Positions 1-10,210 of a DNA stretch of 35,000 bases are shown one piece after another. Source of the DNA: Symbiodinium natans. Its lineage: Eukaryota > Sar > Dinophyceae > Suessiales > Symbiodiniaceae. The stretch is from the NCBI GenBank assembly GCA_905221605.1, contig CAJNDS010000254.1:1-35000 (forward strand), read 5' to 3'. How positions within the stretch are numbered: the stretch's first letter is position 1; the number at the start of each line of letters is the position of its first letter. The notes beneath the pieces are model-generated. The model was not told the origin of the DNA. It saw nothing but the letters and a program-made list of their open reading frames with translations, and did not search any database. A program made the position numbers and the translations under genes.

Positions 1-326
1 ATGTATGTATGGGGTTTAGTGAACCCTTAAACCCTAAATTTCAAGCAGTGATATCTCATCTCTATACGGACTACATGTTCAACATGTCCTCGTATTGTGT
101 ATATCATGTATGCAAAGCTGCGGAACGCAGGCCTTTGTGTAGTTTGTATTCGGATGCATCTAATAATCTCACATCTTCTATGTTCAACTGGCGTATATGA
201 TTTCGTGTGCTTGGGTTTGAATTTTTCAAGTTTTTATAATAAAGCTTTGCTCGAAGTGAATAGGTGTTTTTCTTTGTATTATTTATGCCTTTCAAGCAGG
301 AAAGTAGTGCATCGACTAGCTTAAGT

Positions 327-750
327 AGAAGTGCCATGTCTACACGACGGGCCACTCAGGGCTGTCGGATTCAGCGCGTGCTTTATGGCGGTGGAGCCTT
401 TGTGGTTTCTGGCTTCGATATGCTGCCTGTTGGGCAAGGTTTCCGTCTTCATGACATGCCAGTATAGCATCAGCAGTGAGTGCTACATGGCGGGGGAGGC
501 TTTACGGATTCCCGATATGCTGTGCGCTGAAGAAGCGTTTTGTCCTGACTTGCTTGATTCGCCGGTTGGTGCGTAGCGAAGCGAAGCACTGAAAGCGTCT
601 CGTTGTTGCCTTGAGCACAGTGTGCAATGTCGAGGCTTTTACAGCTCGCAAGGTCTGCAAAGGGCAGAGGTAGGTTCTTGCCAGGTTCGTGCTTTAGATT
701 TGCCCACTGCCTCCCCATGCGCCCCGGGAATTGGTTAGTTCCATGCTAGG
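327..750. repeat. Duplicated block, copy A
   Basis: This block begins 'tagaagtgccatg' and ends 'ttccatgctagg', and it recurs about 900-930 bp downstream at 1227-1680. The two copies are near-identical over the last 250 bases, including 'gtgcgtagcgaagcgaagca', and diverge by indels in the first part. A minus-strand open frame of about 60 codons (470-718) is kept without frameshift in the other copy, but I recognise nothing in it. Confidence 0.85.
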
Positions 751-941
751 ATGGCCTACATCAGCTAAACTGCTCGATTTGCGCATCCTCGGAAAATGAT
801 GCACAGGGCGTCAGGGGGTCGTGAGGGCTAACGGGTGGGACTCTTCTGTGAATACAACTCTAGAGACAAGAGCTATTTAAGTTTTAGACTTATGACATCC
901 GTCCGTGATCTCTCTTGAGTCCGCTTGAGGCTCTTTCCAGT

Positions 942-1170
942 GGAGCATTAGATTTCAAAAGCTATGTGGCTGACTGCTGAAGACGGTCAATTGTCTTGGT
1001 ACAGTAACGGACGCAGAAGCACGGTGTGCTCTGTGGTGGCGGAAACCCTGGTCCGACGGGCTACTCAGGGCTGTTGGTTTCCGTTTTCGCGATGTGCTGG
1101 TATAACGTCAGCAGGGCGTGCTTCATGGTAGAGGAGCCTTTGTGGGCTTCTGGCTTCAATACGAAGTGCA
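942..1170. repeat. Diverged repeat unit related to 1915-2130 and 2325-2455
   Basis: It contains 'gtgtgctctgtggtggcgg' followed by 'accctggtccgacgggct', which recurs at about 1762-1805. It then continues into a 'tataacgtcagcagggcgtgc' segment recurring at about 2051-2071. The pattern points to several partial copies of one ancestral unit. Confidence 0.6.
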
Positions 1171-1226
1171 ACTTGGAGTTGTGGGTTTCAGTCTTTACGA
1201 ATGATACTAGTGTAGCATGCTCAAAT

Positions 1227-1680
1227 AGAAGTGCCATGGTTACACGACGGGCAACGCAGGGCTGTCGGACTCAGTCTCTGCGACGTACTAGTCTAGCATC
1301 AGCAGAGCGTGCTTTGTGGTGGTGGAGTCTTCGTGGGTTTCTGGCTTCCATACGCTGCGTGTTGGGGCAAGGTTTTCGTCTCCATGACGTACGAATAGCG
1401 TCAACAGTGAGTGCTACATGGCGGGGAGGATCTATATATTCCGGATATGCTGTGCACTGAAGGAGCGTTTTGTCCTGACTCGCTTGATTCGCTGGTTGGT
1501 GCGTAGCGAAGCGAAGCACTGAAAGCGTCTCGTTGTTGCCTTGAACACAGTGTGCAGTGTCGAAGACTTTGCAGCTCGAAAGGTCTGCAAAGGGTAGAGG
1601 TAGGTTCTTGCCAGGTTCATGCTTTAGATTTGCCCATTGCCTCCCCATGCGCTCCGGGAATTGGGTAGTTCCATGCTAGG
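1227..1680. repeat. Duplicated block, copy B
   Basis: Second copy of the block at 327-750. It carries about 30 extra bases in its first half ('tctctgcgacgtactagtct' region). Most differences are substitutions, so the duplication is not recent. Confidence 0.85.
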
Positions 1681-2140
1681 AACGTTAGGGTTTTTAGGCA
1701 TTTTAGGTTTGGACCCCCAGAACGTTGAGGTTTTCAGGTTTGGACCCCCGCATAAGCACAGTGTGCTCTGTGGTGGCGGGAACCCTGGTCCGACGGGCTG
1801 CTTAGGGCGACACTAGTATAGCATCAGCGGTGTGTGCTACATGAGGGCGGATCCGTCTAGGATATCGAGGCTCATTCCACTTTCAGTATTCCGATTCTAG
1901 TACAGTGTAACCGTTCATTGCTTACAGAAGCTCTATGATTACCTGCTGACAACTGTCGATTGTCTTCTTCGCAGAGGTGGCGGCGACCCTTCGGGTTGCT
2001 GGTCCAACCGGCTACTCAGGACTGTTAATTTCAGTCTGTGTAACGTACTGGTATAGCGTCAGCAGGGCGTGCTTTGTGGTAACGGAGCCTGTGTGGGTTT
2101 CTGGCTCCAATACGTTGCGTGCTGGGCCGGCTTCACTATA

Positions 2141-2180
2141 TACGTTGCACGCTTGATGTATACGTTGCACGCTTGATGAA
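2141..2180. repeat. 20-bp tandem duplication
   Basis: The sequence 'tacgttgcacgcttgatg' plus two bases occurs twice head to tail at 2141-2160 and 2161-2180. A partial related copy 'tacgttgcgtgctgg' lies just upstream at 2111. Confidence 0.9.
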
Positions 2181-2781
2181 GGTCATCACCTCGACAGGCA
2201 ATACCTTCGCTGGGCTTGACTGATGGGCAAGACGGTGTGTTGACGACAGCATGTTGCGGCACTCTGAATGTATGGGTAGATTAGCCTTGGATTCCAATCC
2301 AACGTAACCGTTTACTGCGTCAAAAGACGGAGCGTTGGAGTTCTTATAAAATCATATAGAAGCTCTATAGTTGACTGCGGAAAACTGTTGGTTATTTTCC
2401 GGGTACAGTGCCAGAGACACAACCACAGCGTGCTCCATGGTGATAGAAACCCTTTGACAGTCGCGCAGCGCGTTGGACTCGCTGCTATGTGGGAACATTT
2501 CCTCGAGAAACAGTCCCTGCACTGCGCGGGCATCGCAGGAAAGCATGCTGTGATACATGTATGCTCCGCTATCCGACGGCTCGAGTCTTGCGTTGTTACA
2601 GCCTGAAATTGCTTGAACGAAACTTGACTGCACTGCAAGACTCGAGACTGTGAGAGACAAGAGGACGTCATCTGTTGTCTCCAAGGTTGAACCAGCTATT
2701 TGGTTTTGGTCGCGCACGTAGCCTAATTGTGGAAAGCACGTTTCGAGCACGAAGCGTACTGTCGTGACCTACACTGAGGCC

Positions 2782-4855
2782 CATGGCTCGATTCTCAACC
2801 ATTACCTGGTTTGCGGATGACGATGACGATGACCACTCAACGTCCTAAGCCCACGTCGTTATGGTTCCTGCGAAAAAAAAAAACCGCCATGAACGTGAGG
2901 TCCGTGGAGCCTCCCCTCGAAAGGGGAAAGACACGGCGCCTCTCGGCTAGCGGCCTTGTTTGTGTAATGATCTATCCGAAAGCACTTCTCAGAAGCATGC
3001 TAGGAGTCTTCGTGGCGTATCAGAACCGATGGGTGAGGCCAGTGCCGAGTGTTTCAAATGTCAAACAGTTCGGACTCTCACGCAGCGCTCTATCAAGGGT
3101 CCAGATATCTCCCGACGAGATCTCGCCAGGGCCTCATACCCCTCTGATGCGCGCCCCTGTATACTATATCGACACCATCAGTCGTGAGGACCCACGTAAG
3201 TCCCGTCGAAACGTCTGTCGGAGCGTGGCAGTCTCAGAGAACGCCGCGCTTGCCCTGTGGAGCCTCTATGTGTGCGATATATGGGACATACCGCGCAGGT
3301 CGAACTCCAGCATGTACGACACGAACTCTGAAATGATCGACACCGGCCGCTGGCCGCAGGAGGAGTGTGTGCCCAAGATATCTAGGGAACCCTGTCACGA
3401 GCGGGTGTGGGGGGGGAGGGGGTAGAATTACGGTAGAATCGCTGCGATGCGCTTATAAGTAACTTATAAGGCCTGCCGCCGCGGCCGCTGCCGACCCGCT
3501 TTTTGATGAGTTCGGAGCTGATAGCAGGAATGTGTTTTGCGAGTTACTACTTCTACACCCTGCATCATCATGCAAGGTCCGTGTCCGAAGAAGACCCGAG
3601 CACGCCAAACCCCAAGCCACATATGACCACGAACGTTCTTGGCTTTCACGTGACTGACCCATCGAAAGGCTTTCTCCGGAGATAGAGACGCCCGCGCTGG
3701 ACAAACTGCTCGCAAACGAGCCGCCGCCCTAGAACAACTTGTGAGTGCATGCAAGCGTGGCCACATGTGTCCGAGGTTGCACACCTATCCTTCCTGGTGT
3801 CGATTGCGTGCCTTCGCCCCACGGTGCCCTCTAGACACGCTCCTGAAGCTGGAGCACACACCTCAGCTTCTCTTAAGGCTTTACATTCAAGGCTCACTGA
3901 CACTATCGCCTAGGTCGGCCGCCGCTGAATCCTGGACAGACCTGAGGTGAGCGGTTCAGTCCGTTTGCGTTAGACCTGATCCGTGCGTCGTCAAGATGTC
4001 AATCACGCTTGATCAACGACTTTATTCAGCCTTCGGTGCAGCGGCGAACAGTGCTGAGGCGACCTCCGCCCGTGCCAGCGCGGAAGTGTGTCCCAGACGC
4101 ATCTCAGTCAGTCATCGTCCGTCATGATTGTGTTCTCCTGCGCAACAGGGGTTTATATCGGCTATGGTCACAAGCTGAGCGGAAGCGACTGCTCCTGCAG
4201 CTGGGCTGCAAGTGGCCTGTCAAAGTACGAGATACGAGCCGCAATAATTTGCAAGCTAACTGATTCAGGCGACAGCTTGGTGCATGCTGTGGCCGCCCGC
4301 CTACGCGGCAAGACGACCTCTCACTTGACACCCTCAGTCGCAACCTGCTTACAATGGAAACCTTGAATTTGTTCAATGTCTTTAACCAGCCAGACTCAGG
4401 ATGGGCCAAACTGGAAGAGAATCTCAAGGAGAGCCTGGTATAGCGGCTTCAACGTATACCTCGGAGGCGCGGAGGCAGTTGTTCTCCGAAGAAGCTGCCG
4501 GATTAAGTCACTCCCGCAGGGCAACCGCGGCGCAAGCCCAGCAGGGCTTCCAAGAAGAATGACCCAGGCCAGCTCTCGGGCATGGCTGAGTCGACAGTGT
4601 CCACATGTATACGTCGAACACAAGCTTGGCTAATTTGAAGGGCGCGTGCTGTCACATCGGAGGCGACGTTCGCTACGAGGATACCTGCCTCCCTGACTCC
4701 TTCAGGGCTATGGGGTTGAAGGTCGCTATCAATGGGCACGGCCCTTTTTTTGCATTGCGTGATGGCAATCAGATGCTGGCCCCTCTGCAGTGCCGAGTCT
4801 GGATGAAGTATAACTGTAGGACAAGCAAATGAATCAATGTACAACCGCTACATGA
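2782..4855 (+). pseudogene. Broken or heavily spliced coding fragments upstream of the main array
   Basis: Several short stretches look protein-coding but sit in different frames. An ATG at 2784 opens a peptide ending in a six-Asp run (DDDDDDHSTS) before a stop. The segment 2960-3300 includes CFKCQTVRT in one frame and ENAALALWSLYVC in another. Around 3480-3573 a frame reads PLFDEFGADSRNVFCELLL. Around 4315-4446 a frame reads DDLSLDTLSRNLL and EENLKESLV. The frame changes could be real introns, as in the exons downstream, or decay; an 11-base A run at 2873-2883 would be slippage-prone. I recognise no domain. Its position and strand suggest the 5' part of the gene that continues at 4856. Confidence 0.3.
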
Positions 4856-5746
4856 CGTGGGCTCAGTGATCCGAGGCACACCATCCGTCGCATCTCCGAC
4901 CCTGACACTGACCTGAACCCAGGAAGATACGTGCTGTATCGACAGAATCACTTCTGCGGACTACGAATCTTCGATGACGGATCATGTCACGTGACCACGA
5001 GCCACCGGACGCAAGACAACCTATGCATTGATGTCGCCGAGTTAGACCTTGGGTTTTATGAGGCTGTCTTCGTCGTAGAACCTATGGCATGTGGCGCAGG
5101 AGATAGGAAGAAGGATGAAATCATCATTGAGGACAAGGCAGGCGGTTCCCCCGGTGTACACGCGTCTGACTCCGAAGAGTCGTACAACAAGTTAGTGCAG
5201 TATATTGACCAGTACGTTATCGTCCACAGAATCCAACACATCGAGAGCGTGGCCCTCACTTACATTCAGGAGCTCGTGACCTGTCCTGAATTATGGTCTC
5301 ATTTCCCCAACCCACTCCGCACCCAGATTGATAAACGCACGTGGCGACATTTCATGGACTGCTTCGAGTGCAAGGCTAACAAGGTAACGGAACTCGTGGA
5401 TCCACAGATTCTAGTTTCTGGCCTACGTCCTTCCGCTCATGGGGCCCGACATGCGCATTCTATATCAGATGTAGATCGGGCCGTCAAGAGAGTCGGTGCC
5501 TGGGCACGGATGATGATCCGGCTGTTGGGTTGCGATGATACGGTCAGACTGTTGTCACCTGTTGACCCTGCCGTTTCTAAAAGAACGTGGGAGAAGCATC
5601 TCTTCGACGTCCGCAGAAGCCGGGTGGTCGTGACTCGGACGATCCCATCTTCTGTGGACACATCATCAGCAGCCTGCAAGCAAGACTTCCTGGGCGGCAT
5701 GACCGGGAAGTCTGCCTGTCTCCCTAGCAGAAGCTCCTCGGTGTAA
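4856..5746 (+). CDS. Coding exon, unknown protein segment with QDFLGG motif
   Basis: The frame is open from 4856 and reads RISDPDTDLNPGRYVLYRQN before the first GTG/ATG-type start, so the exon very likely begins upstream of any start codon. Its roughly 297 codons are mixed-composition and well ordered. They include an acidic, Lys-rich stretch (DRKKDEIIIEDKA), two related KRTW-containing segments (DKRTWRHFMD and SKRTWEKHLFD) and near the end KQDFLGGMTG. The D-x-LGG motif recurs three times in the next exon, which ties the two together. The terminal TAA is probably intronic: AAGCTCCTCGGTGTAA offers both GC and GT donors, and an acceptor 'tgcaag' lies at 5820. I do not recognise the function. 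Confidence 0.55.
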   Translation, partial: RGLSDPRHTIRRISDPDTDLNPGRYVLYRQNHFCGLRIFDDGSCHVTTSHRTQDNLCIDVAELDLGFYEAVFVVEPMACGAGDRKKDEIIIEDKAGGSPGVHASDSEESYNKLVQYIDQYVIVHRIQHIESVALTYIQELVTCPELWSHFPNPLRTQIDKRTWRHFMDCFECKANKVTELVDPQILVSGLRPSAHGARHAHSISDVDRAVKRVGAWARMMIRLLGCDDTVRLLSPVDPAVSKRTWEKHLFDVRRSRVVVTRTIPSSVDTSSAACKQDFLGGMTGKSACLPSRSSSV

Positions 5747-5820
5747 CTGGAAAATAAACACATGTACGGGCCAGCAATCTGTCTGTGTAGTTATGCTTCA
5801 GGCTTTCTTATAATTGCAAG

Positions 5821-7382
5821 CTAATCTACCCATAGATTCAGAGAGCTACAACATGCTGTTGTCAACGCACCATCTTGCCCATCAGTCAGGTCCAGCGAAG
5901 ATATTGCCTGTCGAGGTGATGACCCTCATCATGCGGTATCGCAACGCCTTCCACCAAGGTCCTGTCGCACCTGCGGATCTGACCAGTAGATGCCTGGAAT
6001 ACTCTGGCTTGCAAGCACGCATAATCAGTTTCTGCGTTGATACAACCTCCGATGACGAGGACATGTTTTGGATCATTCCCGCTCGGCATGCCTTGGCGTG
6101 TTGTGCTAGATTCACATGCGCTGAGAGACTGCGACATCCGGTACCAGCGCAGGCGCACAGAGTGCGGTGTGTATCGCCGAGACTCCAGATTGATGCTCTG
6201 CATGACGACCCTGACTTCATTGACTATCTAGGCGGGGTGAGCCACAGGGCTGGATTCCAGTCGGCTGCGTCCCTTTCGTCTCCTCGTACACGTGCAGCTC
6301 CGCTGTCTACGTCACTTCCAGTTGAAGTGTTGGGATGCATGCCCGGATACTTCTTCGACTACCGCTACCTGCATGCTTTAGCGATGGCATCTCGGGCGAT
6401 GCTTATGGCGACTCGGAACAAGGCACATTGGAGTGGTCTACATGTGAACGCCGACCAGCCGAGTCTGGAGGTGGCGCGCAGGTTGAGGTCCGTCGTCGAC
6501 CTTTCGTCGAAGGCTAAAATGATCAGTGTCAATTTGCGTCAGCTCGCCATGCTCCTTTCGCCAATACCAGCTACTCTCAGGCTGCGCTGGGACACGGTTC
6601 CATTGCAGCCGCAACCTCGCCCCCGCAATCTTCTTTTTGCTTGTCGCTCGAGAAGGCCTATGATGGGTTTTGCCGATTTTGATCTATTCTTGCCGGCCAA
6701 TGTGCGAGGTATGTATGTTGGGGTCAGAGAATGGAACGGGCAAAGACGATCTTATTGCAGAGTCGATAACATCTTCCATGAAAGCATTACCTGGTCTGTT
6801 GGAATTAATGACTTTCCGGCCAGACCGCACATGTCAGCCAGCGTGCATGCACCAGTTCCCAATGCTCTTAACAGGTTACACTTGAAGTGGGATCAGCGAG
6901 CCTTTTCGATCGGGCTGAATGGAGTGGGTGTCGCTCGCGCTCGACTCATAGACGGAGAACACGGTGATGCTGCGCCGCCACTTTCGTGCGTGTTCTTCAT
7001 GGCTTTCGGACATGGAAGACATCAGCAGCCTTTTCTGCAGTTCAGCGCAGTACCTTCAGCAGTTCAGCCCAATAGCAGAATCAGATGCGGTTTCTGCAAC
7101 CAGCAACACTCGCTACTGCCATCGCGCTGGAGCGTGTGTCCTGTGTGCAGCACATGGGTCTGCTCGTCACATATCGGACAGGCGCAAGCGGCCAACTGTC
7201 CAAACTGTGTGATGAGACTACAGGACTACTTGGGAGGATCATCTGGATTTTACCCGGATGATGGATCGACTTGTCGCCATGTCCCTCTGTGTCTAGAAGT
7301 TCAGGATTGTCTGGGAGGAGCTTCAGCTTTCGCAGGTGCTTTGGAGAATAGTTATCAGCGTTTCGTGCCAGGGTATATTTAA
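5821..7382 (+). CDS. F-box-like and RING-like domain protein segment
   Basis: About 520 codons, preceded by a plausible splice acceptor at 5819-5820. Counting from the TTG at 5814, residues 168-208 (LPVEVLGCMPGYFFDYRYLH, then SRAMLMATRNKAHW) match the F-box pattern (LPxEVL ... L ... SR ... W). A weaker LPVEVM repeat sits at 31-36. Residues 280-410 form a beta-rich stretch that might be SPRY-like (weak). Residues 425-465 hold C-x2-C, C-x2-C, C-x4-C-x2-H and C-x2-C (C425, C428, C442, C445, C450, H453, C462, C465), a RING-like zinc site. D-[YC]-LGG motifs occur at 137, 471 and 498. F-box and RING modules normally act in ubiquitin ligation. The reading into the next exon is unresolved: the frame stops at 7380-7382, and several candidate splice sites lie between 7360 and 7410. 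Confidence 0.6.
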
Positions 7383-7405
7383 GTCCTGTGCTTCCCGCCC
7401 CACAG

Positions 7406-8405
7406 CGAGCAATTGCTGGGTTAGCCAAGGCGTATGGCCCAAGCCTTTGCCAGATATGGTTGGCAGTGTCATCGCGAGCAATTCTCCGAGTGAGCCGTTC
7501 TTCCAAATGACAGAGAACCCAGCAGCAGACGACACGGATGGCCTGGAGTCGTGTTCCGCACTGGCTAACATCAATCCACACGAAATAGACGCAAGACTTC
7601 GTTTCCAGACCGAAGGACACGCTTATTTCTTCGATGAAGAGAAGGTCGACACAAGTGCCAGGTCCTTATTTGATGTGCGTTATGCGCTGTCTGGGTTTTA
7701 AGCTTGGGTCTGTTCCGTTCCGTCTAGGTTACTTCGCTGATTCACGAGTATGCCGCAGTGTTCGATGCATGGCAGGCCGTGCAAACCATGAAGGCAGGCA
7801 AGAACTGGCCCCGGCCGGAATATGCTGTCTCAGACATTCCAGTAGATGTCATCCTGCTGAAGCTGATCGATTCGCCTGGCAGCGTCCGTGAGAAATTGAC
7901 CGAGGTTCTCCAGCATCAGCCTTTGGATATTGAGAGCCTTTGCACTGAGCTCATCCGACATCGTGAAGAGCTTTCTAACTGGGATGACATTGTGCAGGAA
8001 ATCATGCTTCAGGATAATGAAATCTTTGATCTTTGGAAGAAGAAGTCATCTCAAGCATGCAATGCCGGGACATGGATGCATTCGATGCTCGAGCACATGA
8101 TGAACGGCTCCGACATAATCCCTGGACCTATGACGAATGAGCTGAACATGGCTATAGACTTCCTGCGTGACCTACACGACGGGATGCCTGGACTGGTCGC
8201 CTATAGGTCAGAGTGGACCATTCACGCAAGCCAAGAGAATCTGGCAGGATCTATCGATTTGGTTTTACTCGACAGGAGTGATGATAAGTTAGTGCTGATA
8301 GACTGGAAGCGCAGCGAGAAACTACCCCATAAATACAACAGCTATGGGAAGTTCATGATGGAACCGCTGCAAGACATTCCGGACTGCCAGGGCCACCATT
8401 TTTGA
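7406..8405 (+). CDS. PD-(D/E)XK (RecB/Cas4-like) nuclease domain, N-terminal part of nuclease-NTPase
   Basis: Two exons joined by a GC-AG intron (7657-7727): exon one ends EEKVDTS and exon two starts VTSLIHEYAAVFDAW, which restores a continuous frame. Numbering from the GTG at 7758, the nuclease core shows GTWMHSMLEH (H108), SEW (E152), GSIDLVLL (D167) and LIDWKRSE (D182-x-K184). This is the order H ... E ... D ... DxK typical of the RecB-type PD-(D/E)XK family, which cuts or end-processes DNA. The final motif, Q-x3-Y, lies just beyond an in-frame TGA at 8403-8405 (QLNIYKW), so the frame continues into the next entry. The 5' boundary is uncertain. A role in replication or transposition of the surrounding element is inferred from neighbours. 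Confidence 0.75.
7657..7727 (+). other. GC-AG intron inside the nuclease
   Basis: The donor is AAGT|GCCAGG and the acceptor TCTAG|GTTACT. Removing these 71 bases joins VDTS to VTSLIHEY in phase 0 and bypasses the stop at 7699-7701. A GT donor five bases downstream (7662) would leave the wrong phase. GC-AG introns are a known dinoflagellate feature. Confidence 0.7.
8403..8405 (+). other. In-frame TGA interrupting the nuclease
   Basis: The codons CAC CAT TTT TGA TTG CAG CTT AAC keep one frame on both sides of the TGA. The flanking peptides CQGHHF and LQLNIYKWILE together form the expected end of a RecB-type nuclease, so the stop sits inside a domain rather than at a gene end. A C-to-T change from CGA (Arg) is the simplest origin. 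Readthrough or RNA editing is possible but unsupported here. Confidence 0.85.
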
Positions 8406-10111
8406 TTGCAGCTTAACATCTACAAGTGGATTCTTGAAAGCTACTACTCCAAGAAGGTGAAGGGTATGAAGGTTGTGTGCGCCTATCCAAATTCATGTAA
8501 CGAGGCTTTCGTGGATGACGTGCCTGACTTGACAATTACCGTCGACCGGCTAATGAAACATCGCCGAGCTCACTTACAAGCCAAAGGGCCAGCGTGCGAT
8601 TTTTCGCAAATACCTGACACAGCTGATCTGGCCGAAGAAGAAAGGATCCATCTTCCTGGTCTGCCAAGCGTGCAAGCGTTGCCAGAGACAGCAACAGCCA
8701 TTGCGCAGGACACCCTGTTGGCGCTACAAGAGGAAGCCGGAAGCACCGACGAAGGCTTTCAAGTGTTCCTGCGTAAAAGGCGTGAGATGAAGGGCGCCAG
8801 CGGCAATGCACGGCTATTTCAAGACATGTTTACGACCAACGACAGTCTTCTTCAAAGAACCCTCGACCGAGAGCCAGCTGATGCCTTACAACCGCCTGAA
8901 ACCATCCTGCAAAACACGAGACGTGGCATAGAACAGGTTACTGAGCTGCATCCTACCTGGTCATCTGAGCTGCTGCGCCTGTCACTTGTTGCCGGCTACC
9001 TCTGCCAAGCCCGCATAGGTGACAGACCCATGCTGGCAGACTGCGCTGGACTTCTTTGGATGATGGAGGGCGAGAGACATATTCGTGTTCACAACGGTTT
9101 CTGCTACGTGTACGACGAGGAAGGTACATTTCTTCCATTTGGCGGGGTCCCTCCCGAGACTGTTCTGAGAAGGGTGCATGCATTTTGCACCCGTCTTGAA
9201 GGCCTTCTCCTGCTCATGCCATCCCGCACCAAGAGACAGCCTTCGCATTTACTGGATGCAATCGCGGCTAAAAGGCAAGAGTTTCCGTCTGATGATGCTT
9301 TCCTGGAGCACTGTACGGGTAATGTTACGCAGGGCAGATCCAATATCGATCAGTATCAGCGATTGGATTCAGCTGCGCCTGAAGACACAGCAGAGGAGCA
9401 TTCGCTGCAAGTGGCGCAGGAGGTTAGTGGGGATGGACGAGAGCCTTGGACTGTCTCTGTGGCTGATAGAGTCTGGAAAATCTCGTGCGCTCTCCGATCC
9501 GAGCTGATGCAAACCAAGCTGATATCCCTCTTGGTGGAATGGTGCGAGACGCCCGACCAAAGACAAAGCTGCCTGTGCTATCAAGACTTGTGTGTCAGAT
9601 ACGATGCCGACCGTGACACAGCAGTGAAGGCCGTCCCGAAAGCATCCTCGAACGACTGTTACATCAAGATTCCACATGCGTTGAAAGATCCAGTGCTAGA
9701 GGAGAACGTCCTGCGAGTACGCAAATTCTACTCGCAGACATTCTGGTGCAACTTCGACGTTTTCAGGTGCTGCATGGCTGCAGCCGCGTTAGCGAAGAGG
9801 GGCTTCAACGTCGACAGATGCTTTATCGGCATATCCCCAGGCGGGGTCGGCCAAAGCCTCTACTCCTTGCATTTGGCTGCAATGTTTGGCAACAATCATT
9901 CTTTCTTTGACCCGAATGTCTGGCACAACGACGAGGAACTCCGCAAGCAAGTGGAAGGATTTGCACGCTGTTGTGTCATAACGGGGCAAGAGGCGCCGGA
10001 GTCCTCTCGTAAATTGCATCTGGATCTATACAAGAAAACTATGAGTGCTGACGGGATCATGGGAAGGAAACCTTATGGGTACACCACGCGAATGTTTTCG
10101 ATCTGCGGATG
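8406..10111 (+). CDS. Nuclease C-terminal motif followed by SF3/D5-like NTPase
   Basis: About 568 codons in frame with the nuclease upstream. Residues 2-10 carry the nuclease Q-x3-Y motif (QLNIYKW), and 18-40 continue the fold (VKGMKVVCAYPN). Residues 445-565 look like a superfamily 3 (D5/viral-type) helicase core. There is an atypical Walker A (SPGGVGQS, residues 477-484) with Gln where Lys is expected. A Walker B-like segment follows (CCVITGQEA, 522-530), then KKTMSADGIMGRKPYGYTTRM (543-563), which resembles the K-x-D-x4-R motif region of D5-type proteins. Such proteins normally unwind DNA at replication origins. The exon ends at 10111 by a GC-AG intron and continues as WKRLELNR; the TAA at 10137-10139 is therefore probably intronic. 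Confidence 0.7.
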
Positions 10112-10210
10112 GCTGCCCGGCTACAAGCATGGTTGGTAACATGAATATTGCTTCTTCACGGGTGGGTGTGCGTGGGTTTAATGTATTGTTCTACTTTAAA
10201 CTGTGCCAAG
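10112..10210 (+). other. GC-AG intron between NTPase and downstream exon
   Basis: The donor is GGATG|GCTGCC and the acceptor GCCAAG|GAAGAG. Removing 99 bases joins GGA TG to G AAG AGA TTG, giving GWKRLELNRMM in frame. This avoids the stop at 10137. The intron ends are GC and AG. Confidence 0.75.

Larger units (their letters stand above)
1..2781. other. Gene-free 5' region made of diverged repeats
   Basis: I see no convincing gene here. The open frames on either strand are short, overlap each other and show no recognisable domain. The stretch consists largely of degenerate copies of a common unit: related segments start near 327, 942, 1227, 1745, 1915 and 2325. One theme is 'ctggtccgacgggct' (around 1049 and 1791) and its variant near 2000. 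Another is 'agcagggcgtgctt' (around 1111 and 2061). It may be decayed repeat or upstream sequence of the coding array. Confidence 0.5.
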
